From: Halobacteriovorax sp. JY17
GTDB lineage: Bacteria > Bdellovibrionota > Bacteriovoracia > Bacteriovoracales > Bacteriovoracaceae
Direction of reading: 5' to 3'
Assembly (NCBI RefSeq): GCF_002753895.1
Contig: NZ_NJER01000001.1
Span: forward strand, 1,708,298 to 1,772,297
DNA length: 64,000 nucleotides
Shown: positions 47,302-56,211 of the stretch, one piece after another
How positions within the stretch are numbered: the first letter of the stretch is position 1
Layout of the letters: every line of letters starts with the position of its first letter
Made by a program: the position numbers and the translations under genes
The notes under the pieces: generated by a model
What the model was told of the DNA's origin: nothing
The model's database searches: none
What the model saw: only the letters and a program-made list of their open reading frames with translations

Positions 47302-48483
47302 ATGTTATTTAAAATTATAGTTTTCTCACTTGGTTTGTCTCTTTCTACTTTTGCTCAAAATGCAAAAGAAAGCTTTAGTGTTGTTGTTGAAGGTAATAGA
47401 AGCGGACTGAATTACATTAAAGCTCGATCCGAATTAACAATGGCAAGAAGTACGAAGTTTTGTCGTGGCTCAAAGATGCCGAAGGCGATTGGGGAGTGGA
47501 GTTGTAAGAATACGGCTCCAAGACTTAGTCACTGCGTTTTGGAATATAAGTGCCACTTTGTGAATAAGAAATTTAATAGACTTAGTGAATCGCGAAGACT
47601 TAGAGCAAAATTAAAAGACATTCCTCATTTAAAAACAAAGTATTCAATATCACTTTTCTATAAAGACAAGAAAGAAGTTTTAGAAGAGTTGGGAGGAGCC
47701 GCTCAGATGAGTCGCTCCATAAAGAAAATGCCCGCTCCCTTTGCTCCTCAAAAGTTAGCTGCTTCAAAGAGTGTAAGTCGCAAAAAGAAAGTAAGAGGGA
47801 CTAGAGTTCAAAAAGCTCCATTGAAAAAATCTGTTGTACCAACTAAAAAGAAGAGTGTGTCTGAGCGTGAGCTTGAAGAGATTGCTTTTTTAAAAGATGA
47901 TGAAGTTGATAAGTTAATTAAGCAAGAAGAATTAATTGAGGAAGAAGAAGTCTCTGCGCCAATAGAGTCAGAAAGTGTGGCCAAAGATGACAAGATTGAT
48001 TTCTCAGAAATAAAGAAAGAAAAGAAAAAAGAATCTAAGTCTAATCTAAAAACACAGTGGGCCAGCTTTGACTTGAGTTATATTATGATTTCAGACGATG
48101 AAGAGACTTCTCTTTCTACGTTTGGATTAAGCTGGACTCCACACTTATGGTTTTCTAGTCACTTTGGAGTGAGAGGGAATATTGGTTTTCATTCTTATTC
48201 AACACCAGAAACAGAGCTCGTAGCATCGGAGTCATTTCTTATTTATGACTTGGGTCTTTTTGGTGTTTATAAATTCACAAATATTTTCTTTGAGCTTGGT
48301 CTTGGATTACAGAAATGGAATCACGAAGAAGCTGAAAATGCGAACACTCTATCTTATGGTTTTGGATATTACTTTGATGAAAAGAAGTTATATATAATTG
48401 ATAGAGTTTCATTCGGTATGTCATCTCTTTCAAATGATATTGGAACCAAGGAAATGAAGTTTAGCATAGGTGGATCTTTCTAA
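47302..48483 (+). CDS. Secreted protein with C-terminal outer-membrane barrel, unknown function
   Basis: A 393-residue protein with a signal peptide (MLFKIIVFSLGLSLSTFAQ). Residues about 20-120 contain four Cys (FCRGS, WSCKN, HCVLEYKCH), a likely disulfide-linked domain; about 130-245 is a very basic then very acidic low-complexity linker; the last 130 residues form alternating beta-strands ending SIGGSF with a terminal Phe, like a small outer-membrane barrel. The start is uncertain: a TTG lies seven codons upstream and neither has a clear binding site. No family recognised. Confidence 0.6.
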   Translation: MLFKIIVFSLGLSLSTFAQNAKESFSVVVEGNRSGLNYIKARSELTMARSTKFCRGSKMPKAIGEWSCKNTAPRLSHCVLEYKCHFVNKKFNRLSESRRLRAKLKDIPHLKTKYSISLFYKDKKEVLEELGGAAQMSRSIKKMPAPFAPQKLAASKSVSRKKKVRGTRVQKAPLKKSVVPTKKKSVSERELEEIAFLKDDEVDKLIKQEELIEEEEVSAPIESESVAKDDKIDFSEIKKEKKKESKSNLKTQWASFDLSYIMISDDEETSLSTFGLSWTPHLWFSSHFGVRGNIGFHSYSTPETELVASESFLIYDLGLFGVYKFTNIFFELGLGLQKWNHEEAENANTLSYGFGYYFDEKKLYIIDRVSFGMSSLSNDIGTKEMKFSIGGSF

Positions 48484-49340
48484 TCCATCTGCTTTTCAAT
48501 TGTCTTAATGAGATTTTTTGTCGACTTCTCTCTCTTAATTTTCTTCTTATCTTCAAGATATCGTAGATAGAGAACGATATTCTTTATTCTATCAATTCTC
48601 TTATCTATTTTTGGAGAAAACATCGGCATCTTACTCTTAGGGTTAATACCTCTAGGGTTGTGAATAAATTTCGCCAGCTTCTTATCACTATATCTCTTGG
48701 TGGTACCATTTGTGATTAGCTCACTTACTTTAGTAGAGCCGTAACCATAGACAGTATGACATGAGAGACAATTCTTTCTCACATTCTCATATCCCCAGTT
48801 GAGTTTCTGATCTTTTTCTGGAGGAATAATAAAGGTTGGAATTTTTGAAACCAACTCAAACCCAGTTACTTTATAGGGCCAGTGAGTTTTTCTTCTAGAA
48901 GGAACTTTATTCTTGTCCTCCTCCCAAATTAAGTAATAAGGGGAGAGGTCAACGACTTTTTCTTTATACATGGTTAGAGAGACAAACTTCTTATTGTCTG
49001 CGCGAGAAAAGGCTAGATAAGCTTCACGCTCTTTAAATTTATAAGTTTCAACAATAGGGGTGTAGCGGTCTTTTGTTCTTACTGTGAGGGCGAATTGATC
49101 CTTCCATTCGTCTTTGTAAATACTTTGGAGAATCCTTCGCATAGAAAAGGCATTATAGGTTTCTGGCTTTAAAGTATAGGGATTGAAAACGGTTACTTTA
49201 TGAATCTTGAAAGAGCTCTTTAATTCTTCAAAGCTTAAAGACTTAAGAAGATTTTCACTTTTATAGAATTGAAGCTCAGAGGTTGCGTAGCAAGAGAGAT
49301 TAAGTAGGATTGCAAAAATTAGCGTAATAAATAAATTCAT
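48480..49340 (-). CDS. Exported c-type cytochrome, possibly lipoprotein
   Basis: A 286-residue protein with one haem c motif, CLSCH, at about residue 194, and MPMFSPK as the likely axial Met about 50 residues later. The N-terminus (MNLFITLIFAILLNLSC) is a signal that may be a lipobox. Residues 25-180 resemble no domain I can name. The ATG at 49340 lies only 20 bases behind the mature 3' end of tRNA-Val on the same strand and has no ribosome-binding site; the frame runs on through the tRNA gene, which is an artefact. The 3' end overlaps the convergent barrel gene by four bases. Confidence 0.75.
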   Translation of the reverse strand: MNLFITLIFAILLNLSCYATSELQFYKSENLLKSLSFEELKSSFKIHKVTVFNPYTLKPETYNAFSMRRILQSIYKDEWKDQFALTVRTKDRYTPIVETYKFKEREAYLAFSRADNKKFVSLTMYKEKVVDLSPYYLIWEEDKNKVPSRRKTHWPYKVTGFELVSKIPTFIIPPEKDQKLNWGYENVRKNCLSCHTVYGYGSTKVSELITNGTTKRYSDKKLAKFIHNPRGINPKSKMPMFSPKIDKRIDRIKNIVLYLRYLEDKKKIKREKSTKNLIKTIEKQMD

Positions 49341-49360
49341 TTGGAGATTGTACTGATAAA

Positions 49361-49435
49361 TGGTGCACCCGACAAGGATTGAACTTGTGACCTTTCCGAT
49401 GTCAACGGAATGCTCTCCCACTGAGCTACGGGTGC
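49361..49435 (-). tRNA. tRNA-Val (anticodon GAC)
   Basis: The reverse strand folds as a cloverleaf: acceptor GCACCCG pairs with CGGGTGC, D-arm with AGCTCAGTGGGAGAGC, anticodon stem TTCCG/CGGAA around loop TTGACAT giving anticodon GAC, T-arm with TTCAATC, discriminator A and an encoded CCA. Confidence 0.95.
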
Positions 49436-49578
49436 GTGGAATTGTTCAAAAAATATAGGAGAGATTTAAAAAAGTGTCAATCTATGATTACCTTGCGTAG
49501 CGGCGAGTAGTTGATTATATTCTAGAAAATTAAGAATATAACTTATCCATAAGTATTAAATAAGCTATAAATATCTCT

Positions 49579-51228
49579 ATGAAAAAACGTTTAGATGTCA
49601 CCCTGTTTCAACTGTTGAAAAATCAGTTTATTGAATTCTTTCCTTGGTATATTGGAGCCTTTATTGCTCTATACTGTACCCATTATATTCAAAGTGAGCT
49701 TCCTTTTATGGCAAAGGAGCTTGCTGACTTTGTAATAAGTGAAACTCACGATTTTAATACGATTAAGTTTGCCTACCTTGCGCTTGGTATCATCGTCTTT
49801 AGAACTTCATCGAGACTCTTATTCTTTTATCCTGCAAGAATTCTTCAAAAGTATTTAAGAGTAGAGGCCATAGAGAGAATTGAGAGTTCTAATCCAATTA
49901 GGTACAAGAAATTTTCTGCGGGACAACTTTTTCAAGTGGTAGGAAATGATCTCGAAGAGGTTAGGGCCCTTATAGGTTTTGCACTCTTACAGGTCGCTAA
50001 TATTGTTATTGCCATGAGTGTTCTTATCCCAAAATTATCTGGTTTTAGTCCAAGACTTCTTTTGGCCCTCACGCCAGTCTTTGTTGGTTTTGTTATATTC
50101 ACTATAATTGTGAGTCGAAATAAGAAGTACTACCGTAAGACTCAGGACCTGCAAGGTGAAGTTCAAAATTTCATTATGGAATCATATGCAGGTAAGAAAA
50201 CAATAAAGAACTATCACGTAGAAGATTCATTTATAAATCTCTTTAAGAAGCATTCGATGGCAGAGCTTTATAACTTCTACAAAGCAGGAAATAATATTGC
50301 GCTCTCTATTCCCCTCGTTCCATTTGGTGTAGGGGTTTCACTTCTTTGGGGAGCTCACATTATTCGTGTAGAGCAACTTGGAGCTTCATCACTTGTTTTA
50401 TTTTCTGGATTTGTTTTTCTATTTTTAGAACCGATGATGTTTCTTTCATGGATTGGTGTGGTCTTTGCTCGTTCAGCTGGTGCTTGGGCAAGAATTAAAG
50501 AATTAATCGTTGCAATTAAAGATGAGTGCCCTGAGGAGATTGAGTTACGAGAAGATAATCATTGTATTGATGAAGAAGGATTTTTTAAAGTCAAACTCTG
50601 GGATGAGAAGATTGACCTTGAAGTCGTAAAAGATAAGTGGAATGTGTTAATTGGAACCACTGGCTGTGGAAAAACTGAAGTCATTAAGCAAATGGCCAAT
50701 GTTCTTCTAAATAAAGGTAAGAAAATTTCTTACGTTGCACAGGAGCCTTATCTGTATAACGATACGATCAGTGCAAATATTTTTCTTGGAACTGATATTA
50801 CCCCTGAGAGAATAAAGAAGGCCCATGATCTCTTAAGGTTATTTGGTCTAGATTATCTTGAAACAAGTATGGAAAAACTCTTGGAACTTGAAGTTGGTGA
50901 GAACGGAAAGCGACTATCTGGCGGACAATGCAAGAGGCTATGTTTGATTAGAAGTTTACTCTCTAATGGGGAAATCATTATTTGGGACGACCCATTTTCA
51001 TCAGTGGATCTCATTCTAGAAAAACAAATATTTAATAAATTAAAAGAAAGTGAATTTGCAGTGGGGAGAACATTTATTCTTAGTTCTCACAGATTAACAA
51101 CAGTTAAACTTTCAGATTACATACTCTACTTAGATAAAGATCACGGATTAATGGAATACGGTGAGCAGAGTATATTACTAGCTAAAGAGACAAAAACTTA
51201 TGAATACTTCGAAAATCAAATGGTCTAG
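49579..51228 (+). CDS. ABC exporter half-transporter with degenerate ATP site
   Basis: A 549-residue protein with an N-terminal membrane domain (about six segments up to residue 300) and a nucleotide-binding domain: Walker A GTTGCGKT (359-366), a canonical signature LSGGQ (446-450), Walker B IIIWDDP where Asp471 stands in place of the catalytic Glu, and the H-loop SSHRL. It overlaps the next ABC gene by 29 bases; together they form a heterodimeric exporter. The substrate is not evident. Confidence 0.87.
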   Translation: MKKRLDVTLFQLLKNQFIEFFPWYIGAFIALYCTHYIQSELPFMAKELADFVISETHDFNTIKFAYLALGIIVFRTSSRLLFFYPARILQKYLRVEAIERIESSNPIRYKKFSAGQLFQVVGNDLEEVRALIGFALLQVANIVIAMSVLIPKLSGFSPRLLLALTPVFVGFVIFTIIVSRNKKYYRKTQDLQGEVQNFIMESYAGKKTIKNYHVEDSFINLFKKHSMAELYNFYKAGNNIALSIPLVPFGVGVSLLWGAHIIRVEQLGASSLVLFSGFVFLFLEPMMFLSWIGVVFARSAGAWARIKELIVAIKDECPEEIELREDNHCIDEEGFFKVKLWDEKIDLEVVKDKWNVLIGTTGCGKTEVIKQMANVLLNKGKKISYVAQEPYLYNDTISANIFLGTDITPERIKKAHDLLRLFGLDYLETSMEKLLELEVGENGKRLSGGQCKRLCLIRSLLSNGEIIIWDDPFSSVDLILEKQIFNKLKESEFAVGRTFILSSHRLTTVKLSDYILYLDKDHGLMEYGEQSILLAKETKTYEYFENQMV

Positions 51229-52963
51229 CATATTCTTTTTTAAAGGCTCTTCAAGATATGTAGTCTTAATTATTATTTGCTTAATTCTTTCATCGGGACT
51301 TGGGGCATTGGTTCCAAAGCTCGTTGCAAAGCTTGCGGAGAGTTATAATAACGAAGATATTTTCTATAATAGTATTAGAAATCTTCTCTATCTCTTCATG
51401 GGTGTCTACGTAAATAGAGCACTTTATCAATTATGCATTAATAAGTATGTGAAGTACTTAGTTCAAAATGTTAGAAGCTGGTGCTTTGAAAAGTGGATAC
51501 TAAGTTATGAAATTCAAGAAGGCGATACTGGACACGAAGAGAAATATCCTCAAGGGGAAGTTCTCTCTCGGATTGTAAACGATACGGAGAGTATTAGAGA
51601 ACTTGTGACTTCTGGAACATTTGGAATCTTCATTGACCTCTTCTTTGTTGTTTCTTGTATGTTGAGCTTTATTACAATTAATACTGTTACGGGTGTTACT
51701 CTTGTTGTAGCGGAAGTCTTAGCAGCATCTCTACTCATTTACGGAAGTAAGTATATGAGAAAGATCTTCTTGTCTGTGAGGCATTCAAGAGGGAACGTTT
51801 ATAAAACGGTTGCTAATCTTGTAGGGGGAGTAGGAGAGACCTATTTCACTAATCATGAAAATTATGCTTCAAAGAAATCTGAGATGGTCTTCGATGATTA
51901 CCTAGGGAAAATTTTAAAATCTAATGTTTGGGACTCTGGTTATTATTCAATTGCTGAATCTCTCTATCCACTTCTCCTTGCTCTTGTCGTTCTTATTTTT
52001 CCGTATAGTCATATTACTCAAGCGGCAGTGATTCTCGTTATTGTAGATTTAATTCAAAGGTCCATTGGACCAGTGAAAGATATTGCAGGAAAAATTGCTA
52101 ACGTGCAAAGAGCGGCCAGTGGAGTAGATAGAATTAGTGAATTTATGTATGACCTTGACCAAACGATCTCTTCACCAAGAAGCCATACAAAGAGAGAAGA
52201 GAGTTTAGATCAAGTTTCGATTGAGATTGAAGAGTTTTCTTATCCAATAAGAAGAGAGGGGGAGCCTGCCTTTGCTTTAAATCAAATTTCATTCAGCGCC
52301 TCTAGAGGAGAGTTAGTTGGAATTGTGGGGATTTCAGGTTGTGGAAAATCAACGCTCCTAAAAATTCTAAGTGGTAATTTAATTCCTCAAAAAGCTGAGA
52401 TTATTGTCTCAGGTAGTGACGGTGAAAGAGTGATTTTCCCTGGAGAATCATTTAAAGATGTTACTCGCTACAGGGAGTTGGTTGGAATTGTGTCACAGGA
52501 TTCTCATATTTTCTCAGAAAGTGTTGCGTTCAATATTTGTCTAAGTGAAGAAATTCCTGAAAGCTTCTATACTTTCTGGAAGTGGGTGGAAGATAGAATT
52601 CCTTATATTTCTGAAATTTGGGGAGTAAGTCCCGAAACGAAATTGGATCAGAAATCAATTTCTATCGGACAAAAACAACTCCTTGCAGCAATTAGGTCTT
52701 GCTACTTAAAGAAGCCAATTGTTCTCTTTGATGAAGTTTCTTCAGGGCTAGATTCTAGACTTGAAATGGCGCTTAGGAAGGTGATTCTTCTTATTCAAGA
52801 GCAGTCTTTGACGTTTATCGTGGCCCATAGGCTAGAGACCGTCATTGAGTCTAATAAGATTCTTGTCTTAGACAAAGGAAATTTAGTTTCCTCTGGAACC
52901 CATGAGAGCTTGTTGAGTGGGTGCGAAATTTATAAAGAGTTTTTGAATGAGTTGAGCCATTAG
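51200..52963 (+). CDS. ABC exporter half-transporter, catalytic partner
   Basis: A 587-residue membrane plus ATPase protein. Walker A is GISGCGKST (377-385); Walker B LFDEVSS carries the catalytic Glu512; but the signature is SIGQ in place of LSGGQ. Combined with its neighbour, one composite site is complete (this Walker A/B with the partner's LSGGQ) and the other degenerate at both halves, the arrangement known from TM287/288 and BmrCD-type exporters. A DsbA-like lipoprotein gene follows after 52 bases with its own good binding site. Confidence 0.87.
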   Translation: MNTSKIKWSSIFFFKGSSRYVVLIIICLILSSGLGALVPKLVAKLAESYNNEDIFYNSIRNLLYLFMGVYVNRALYQLCINKYVKYLVQNVRSWCFEKWILSYEIQEGDTGHEEKYPQGEVLSRIVNDTESIRELVTSGTFGIFIDLFFVVSCMLSFITINTVTGVTLVVAEVLAASLLIYGSKYMRKIFLSVRHSRGNVYKTVANLVGGVGETYFTNHENYASKKSEMVFDDYLGKILKSNVWDSGYYSIAESLYPLLLALVVLIFPYSHITQAAVILVIVDLIQRSIGPVKDIAGKIANVQRAASGVDRISEFMYDLDQTISSPRSHTKREESLDQVSIEIEEFSYPIRREGEPAFALNQISFSASRGELVGIVGISGCGKSTLLKILSGNLIPQKAEIIVSGSDGERVIFPGESFKDVTRYRELVGIVSQDSHIFSESVAFNICLSEEIPESFYTFWKWVEDRIPYISEIWGVSPETKLDQKSISIGQKQLLAAIRSCYLKKPIVLFDEVSSGLDSRLEMALRKVILLIQEQSLTFIVAHRLETVIESNKILVLDKGNLVSSGTHESLLSGCEIYKEFLNELSH

Positions 52964-53015
52964 CTTAACTGAGATAGAATATTTATCGTAAATACATAAG
53001 TGCAAGGAGCGCATA

Positions 53016-54065
53016 ATGAAGAGAAATATTTTTACAACTGTATCTATTGCAGTCTTAGCAGGGGTCCTATTTTACTCTTGTACAAAATCAGTAGAGTCTA
53101 AGCCAACATTTTTATTTAAAGCTGCTCCAGATATGAGTGCAGGGGTAAAAATTGGCGATAAAGTAATTTCAAAAGATGATCTCTTTAAAGGGATTGAGAG
53201 TGAATTATATGAAGCTGAAATGAAAGTCTTTGAACTCAAAATGAATAAAATGAAAGCAAGAGTTCTAGAAGTGTTCATGGAGCAAGACACAAATAAGAAA
53301 GATCTTACAAATGATCAATACCTTGAAAAATATATAACTTCAGGAATTAAAATTTCAAAAGAAAAGATAGATGCTTTTGTTAAAGAGAAAAACATTCCTA
53401 AGGAACATTTAAACGATCAAATGAAGCAGAGAATCCAGCAATACCTTCTGATAGAAGAGAAGAAAATTGCAATCGATACTTGGCTAGCTAAGAAAACAAA
53501 GAAGACACCTGTTGAAATTTACTTCAAAGAACCAACTCGTCCAATGTTCAATGTAACTGCTGGTGATGCACCATTTATGGGAGCTGCAGATGCTAAAGTT
53601 GAAATTGTAGAATTCTCTGATTTTCAGTGTCCATTCTGTTCAAAAGGGGCGGGAGTCGTTCACGATCTTAAGAAGAAGTATGGAAATAAAGTTAAAGTTG
53701 TTTTTAAGAACTTTCCTCTTCCGTTTCACAACCACGCTAAGAAAGCTGCAGAGGCAGGACTTTGCGTACATGAGCAAGATAAGGCAAAGTTCTGGACTAT
53801 GCACGATGCGATGTTTGCAGATCAAACAAAGCTTGACCGTGAAGGGTTAGTAAATTCTGCTAAAGCTTTAAAAATTGATGTTGATAAATTTACTAAATGT
53901 TTAGACTCTGGAAAATTCACTGCGAAAGTTGAATCAACTATGGAAGAGGGGAAAACTATAGGTGTAAAATCAACTCCGACTTTCTTTGTTAACGGAATGA
54001 TGATTAATGGAGCTCATCCTGTGGAAGTTTTCTCTGAGCTTATTGATCAAGAACTCGCTAAGTAG
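53016..54065 (+). CDS. DsbA-family thiol-disulfide oxidoreductase, lipoprotein
   Basis: A 349-residue protein: a lipoprotein signal (VLFYSC), a Lys-rich helical region (about 40-170, similar in outline to SurA/peptidyl-prolyl isomerase N-terminal helices), and a C-terminal DsbA-like thioredoxin domain with FSDFQCPFC (active-site CPFC), the FKNFPLPFHNHA segment and the cis-Pro in GVKSTPTFFVNG. It would oxidise or shuffle disulfides at the periplasmic face. AAGGAG lies six to seven bases upstream. It is closed by a hairpin at 54097-54128. The DsbD-type protein at 22.7-25 kb could reduce such a partner. Confidence 0.85.
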   Translation: MKRNIFTTVSIAVLAGVLFYSCTKSVESKPTFLFKAAPDMSAGVKIGDKVISKDDLFKGIESELYEAEMKVFELKMNKMKARVLEVFMEQDTNKKDLTNDQYLEKYITSGIKISKEKIDAFVKEKNIPKEHLNDQMKQRIQQYLLIEEKKIAIDTWLAKKTKKTPVEIYFKEPTRPMFNVTAGDAPFMGAADAKVEIVEFSDFQCPFCSKGAGVVHDLKKKYGNKVKVVFKNFPLPFHNHAKKAAEAGLCVHEQDKAKFWTMHDAMFADQTKLDREGLVNSAKALKIDVDKFTKCLDSGKFTAKVESTMEEGKTIGVKSTPTFFVNGMMINGAHPVEVFSELIDQELAK

Positions 54066-54096
54066 TTAATTTTATAAAAAATAATCTTTAGATATA

Positions 54097-54128
54097 AAAG
54101 GCCTGGAAAAATGTTTCTAGGCCTTTTT
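54097..54128 (+). terminator. Rho-independent terminator after the DsbA-like gene
   Basis: AAAAGGCCT, then one mismatch and GAAA, pairs with TTTC and AGGCCTTTT, followed by T. It separates the DsbA-like gene from the coiled-coil protein gene. Confidence 0.8.
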
Positions 54129-54142
54129 ATTTTCTTTTATCA

Positions 54143-54150
54143 TGTATAAT
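54143..54150 (+). promoter_or_regulatory. -10 promoter element of the coiled-coil gene
   Basis: TGTATAAT lies 47 bases upstream of the ATG. A TG directly before a perfect TATAAT suggests a strong -10 region; no good -35 box is seen because the terminator T-run lies there. Confidence 0.4.
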
Positions 54151-54196
54151 ATTAAGGTCACGTTCACCGCCAAAAAACCAGGAAGGTAGAGGCTCA

Positions 54197-56137
54197 ATGG
54201 ATATCAACGACTATAGTACAAGACTTTCACAGGCAAGAAGCAACTTTAGAGATGCTGCGGATGAATTAAAAGATCATTACAACACTGAAGTGGATGATCT
54301 TTCAAAAAATCACGAAGCAGTTCAAGAGAAACAAAGAAATATTTACGATAAGAGTAAGGCCAACTTTGAACAAGATGTTGCAGCTACCATTGAAAATAAG
54401 AATAAAGAAGTTAAAGAAACAATGATGCAGAGGACTGAGCAGTTTAGAAATCAAACTGCAGCTCAGCAAGAAGGTTTTGAACACGACAGAGAAGATATAA
54501 AAAGAGGCTTTGACGATAGATTAAATTACCTGAAAGATTCATATAATAAAGATATTTCATCAAGAGAACAAAATTATAATGCTCGCTCTGAATCAACGGA
54601 GAAGAGATACGACGAGAGAATTGACTCAGCCACAAAGGATTTTCAAAATAAAATCACTAAGATTGATGACTCAACAAAAGAAGCGGTTAGAAGTCAAAAA
54701 ATTGATTTAGATATTGAAAAGAAATCACAAGAGCTTAGACATAAGAATGAAATAGCAGACTTTGTTGAAAGTGGAAATTCTTCGAGAGCGAAGATGGTTG
54801 ATAAGCAACAAAGAGATCTTCAAAATCTAAGGAATACTCAGGCTGATGAACTTCGAAATAGAGGTGATCACCACGCAAAGACTATTAACTCAATCTATGC
54901 TCAGAAAAATAATGAAGCAGAAGAAATGTCTTCAAGTTTTAGAAAATTAACTGATGACATTAATGATAGAAATACAAATAATAATGAGCAGATGGCCAAG
55001 GTTAGTAGAGATCGTATCTCAGAGCTTGAAAGACAATATGCTCAGACTAATTATCAAAATAAGAGAGAGATGCAAGAGAAGCTTAAGGGTGGCTCTGATC
55101 TTGATAAAGATGAGTTAAAGTCTGCTCAGCTGACTCAGAAGTTTGATACTAAGTTAAAAAATATTAATGAGAATATTGATAATATGAGATACAAAGACCA
55201 ACTCGATAAAGAGAGAATGGCCACGCAATTTCAAAATAGTACAAAAGAGAGAAATCTAGCTCAAGCAAAGCAGATTGATAACCTTGAGAAAGAATCCCGC
55301 GATTTTAAAAATAAAACAATGAAAGAAAATCTCGAGAGAACGGATAAGGTTATTGGAGACTATAAGTCTAGATTAACTAAATCTGAACTAGATAATGAAC
55401 AAAGGGCGATGAAAGATCGTCAAGTTTCTAACAATAGAATTCAAAATCAACGTCAAGAATTTGGTCGAGTAGTAAATCAGATGAGTGAGATGAACTTAGA
55501 AGCAATTTCTGAACTTCAAGATGAACATGCTACAGAGAAAACTAAGTTTATTAATGACTCGCGAATGGCCCATCATAATGAAGTTGAAAACTTGAAAGAT
55601 GATTTCAATACTCGTCTTTCAAAGAGGGAAGGAAGTCTTAATCAAAGACTTGATATGAAGAATAAAGAACTAGATCAAACGATTACTAGATATGAAGAAA
55701 AATTGACTAAACTTGAAAATGAGTCTCAAGCGGAAATATCTAAAATTAAGAGCTTTGAAGAAGAGCGTAGAATTGAAGATACTAGAGAATTTAAAAGGCA
55801 GATGAGAACTATGTCAGATTCATTTACAAAAGAAAAAGTGGCCCTAAAAGATGAGCTTGATAGAAAATTTTTGAATGAAAAACATAAGAGTGATGTGAAG
55901 CTTAATGAAGTCGTTCAAAAATATGAAACTCAACTTGATATGGAAAGAAACGAGACCAGAAGGAATTTTAAGACTAAAATTAAGGAACTCGAATCTAACT
56001 ATCAAAGACTTGCCGATCAGAGTGAGTTAGAGAAAGACCTTATCAGAAATCAATTTGAGCGAAGAATTGAAGAGATGCAGAAGGTCAATCAAATGCAATT
56101 AGATGAGATGTCTAGAGAGAAAAACTCGTTAGCATAA
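54197..56137 (+). CDS. Long coiled-coil protein, possibly filament-forming
   Basis: A 646-residue soluble protein that is continuous charged coiled coil. I find no Pro, no Cys and no Trp in the whole sequence, and little hydrophobic sequence apart from heptad positions; Asn, Gln, Lys, Glu, Asp and Arg dominate. There is no ATPase or membrane domain. Bdellovibrio has an intermediate-filament-like coiled-coil protein (Ccrp) that protects cell shape, and this gene is a candidate for a similar role, by type of sequence only. GGAAGG and AGAGG precede the ATG. pyk follows after 74 bases with its own promoter. Confidence 0.8.
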   Translation: MDINDYSTRLSQARSNFRDAADELKDHYNTEVDDLSKNHEAVQEKQRNIYDKSKANFEQDVAATIENKNKEVKETMMQRTEQFRNQTAAQQEGFEHDREDIKRGFDDRLNYLKDSYNKDISSREQNYNARSESTEKRYDERIDSATKDFQNKITKIDDSTKEAVRSQKIDLDIEKKSQELRHKNEIADFVESGNSSRAKMVDKQQRDLQNLRNTQADELRNRGDHHAKTINSIYAQKNNEAEEMSSSFRKLTDDINDRNTNNNEQMAKVSRDRISELERQYAQTNYQNKREMQEKLKGGSDLDKDELKSAQLTQKFDTKLKNINENIDNMRYKDQLDKERMATQFQNSTKERNLAQAKQIDNLEKESRDFKNKTMKENLERTDKVIGDYKSRLTKSELDNEQRAMKDRQVSNNRIQNQRQEFGRVVNQMSEMNLEAISELQDEHATEKTKFINDSRMAHHNEVENLKDDFNTRLSKREGSLNQRLDMKNKELDQTITRYEEKLTKLENESQAEISKIKSFEEERRIEDTREFKRQMRTMSDSFTKEKVALKDELDRKFLNEKHKSDVKLNEVVQKYETQLDMERNETRRNFKTKIKELESNYQRLADQSELEKDLIRNQFERRIEEMQKVNQMQLDEMSREKNSLA

Positions 56138-56155
56138 AATACAGTTTGTCGCCGC

Positions 56156-56183
56156 TTCAAAGCAAGTGCTATACTAGTATAAA
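56156..56183 (+). promoter_or_regulatory. Possible promoter of the pyk-queG operon
   Basis: TTCAAA (56156-56161), a 16-base spacer and TATAAA (56178-56183) lie about 30 bases upstream of the pyk ATG. Another TATACT at 56170 offers an alternative. Confidence 0.35.
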
Positions 56184-56211
56184 TCACAATTTATACATAG
56201 GACGCACTTGA

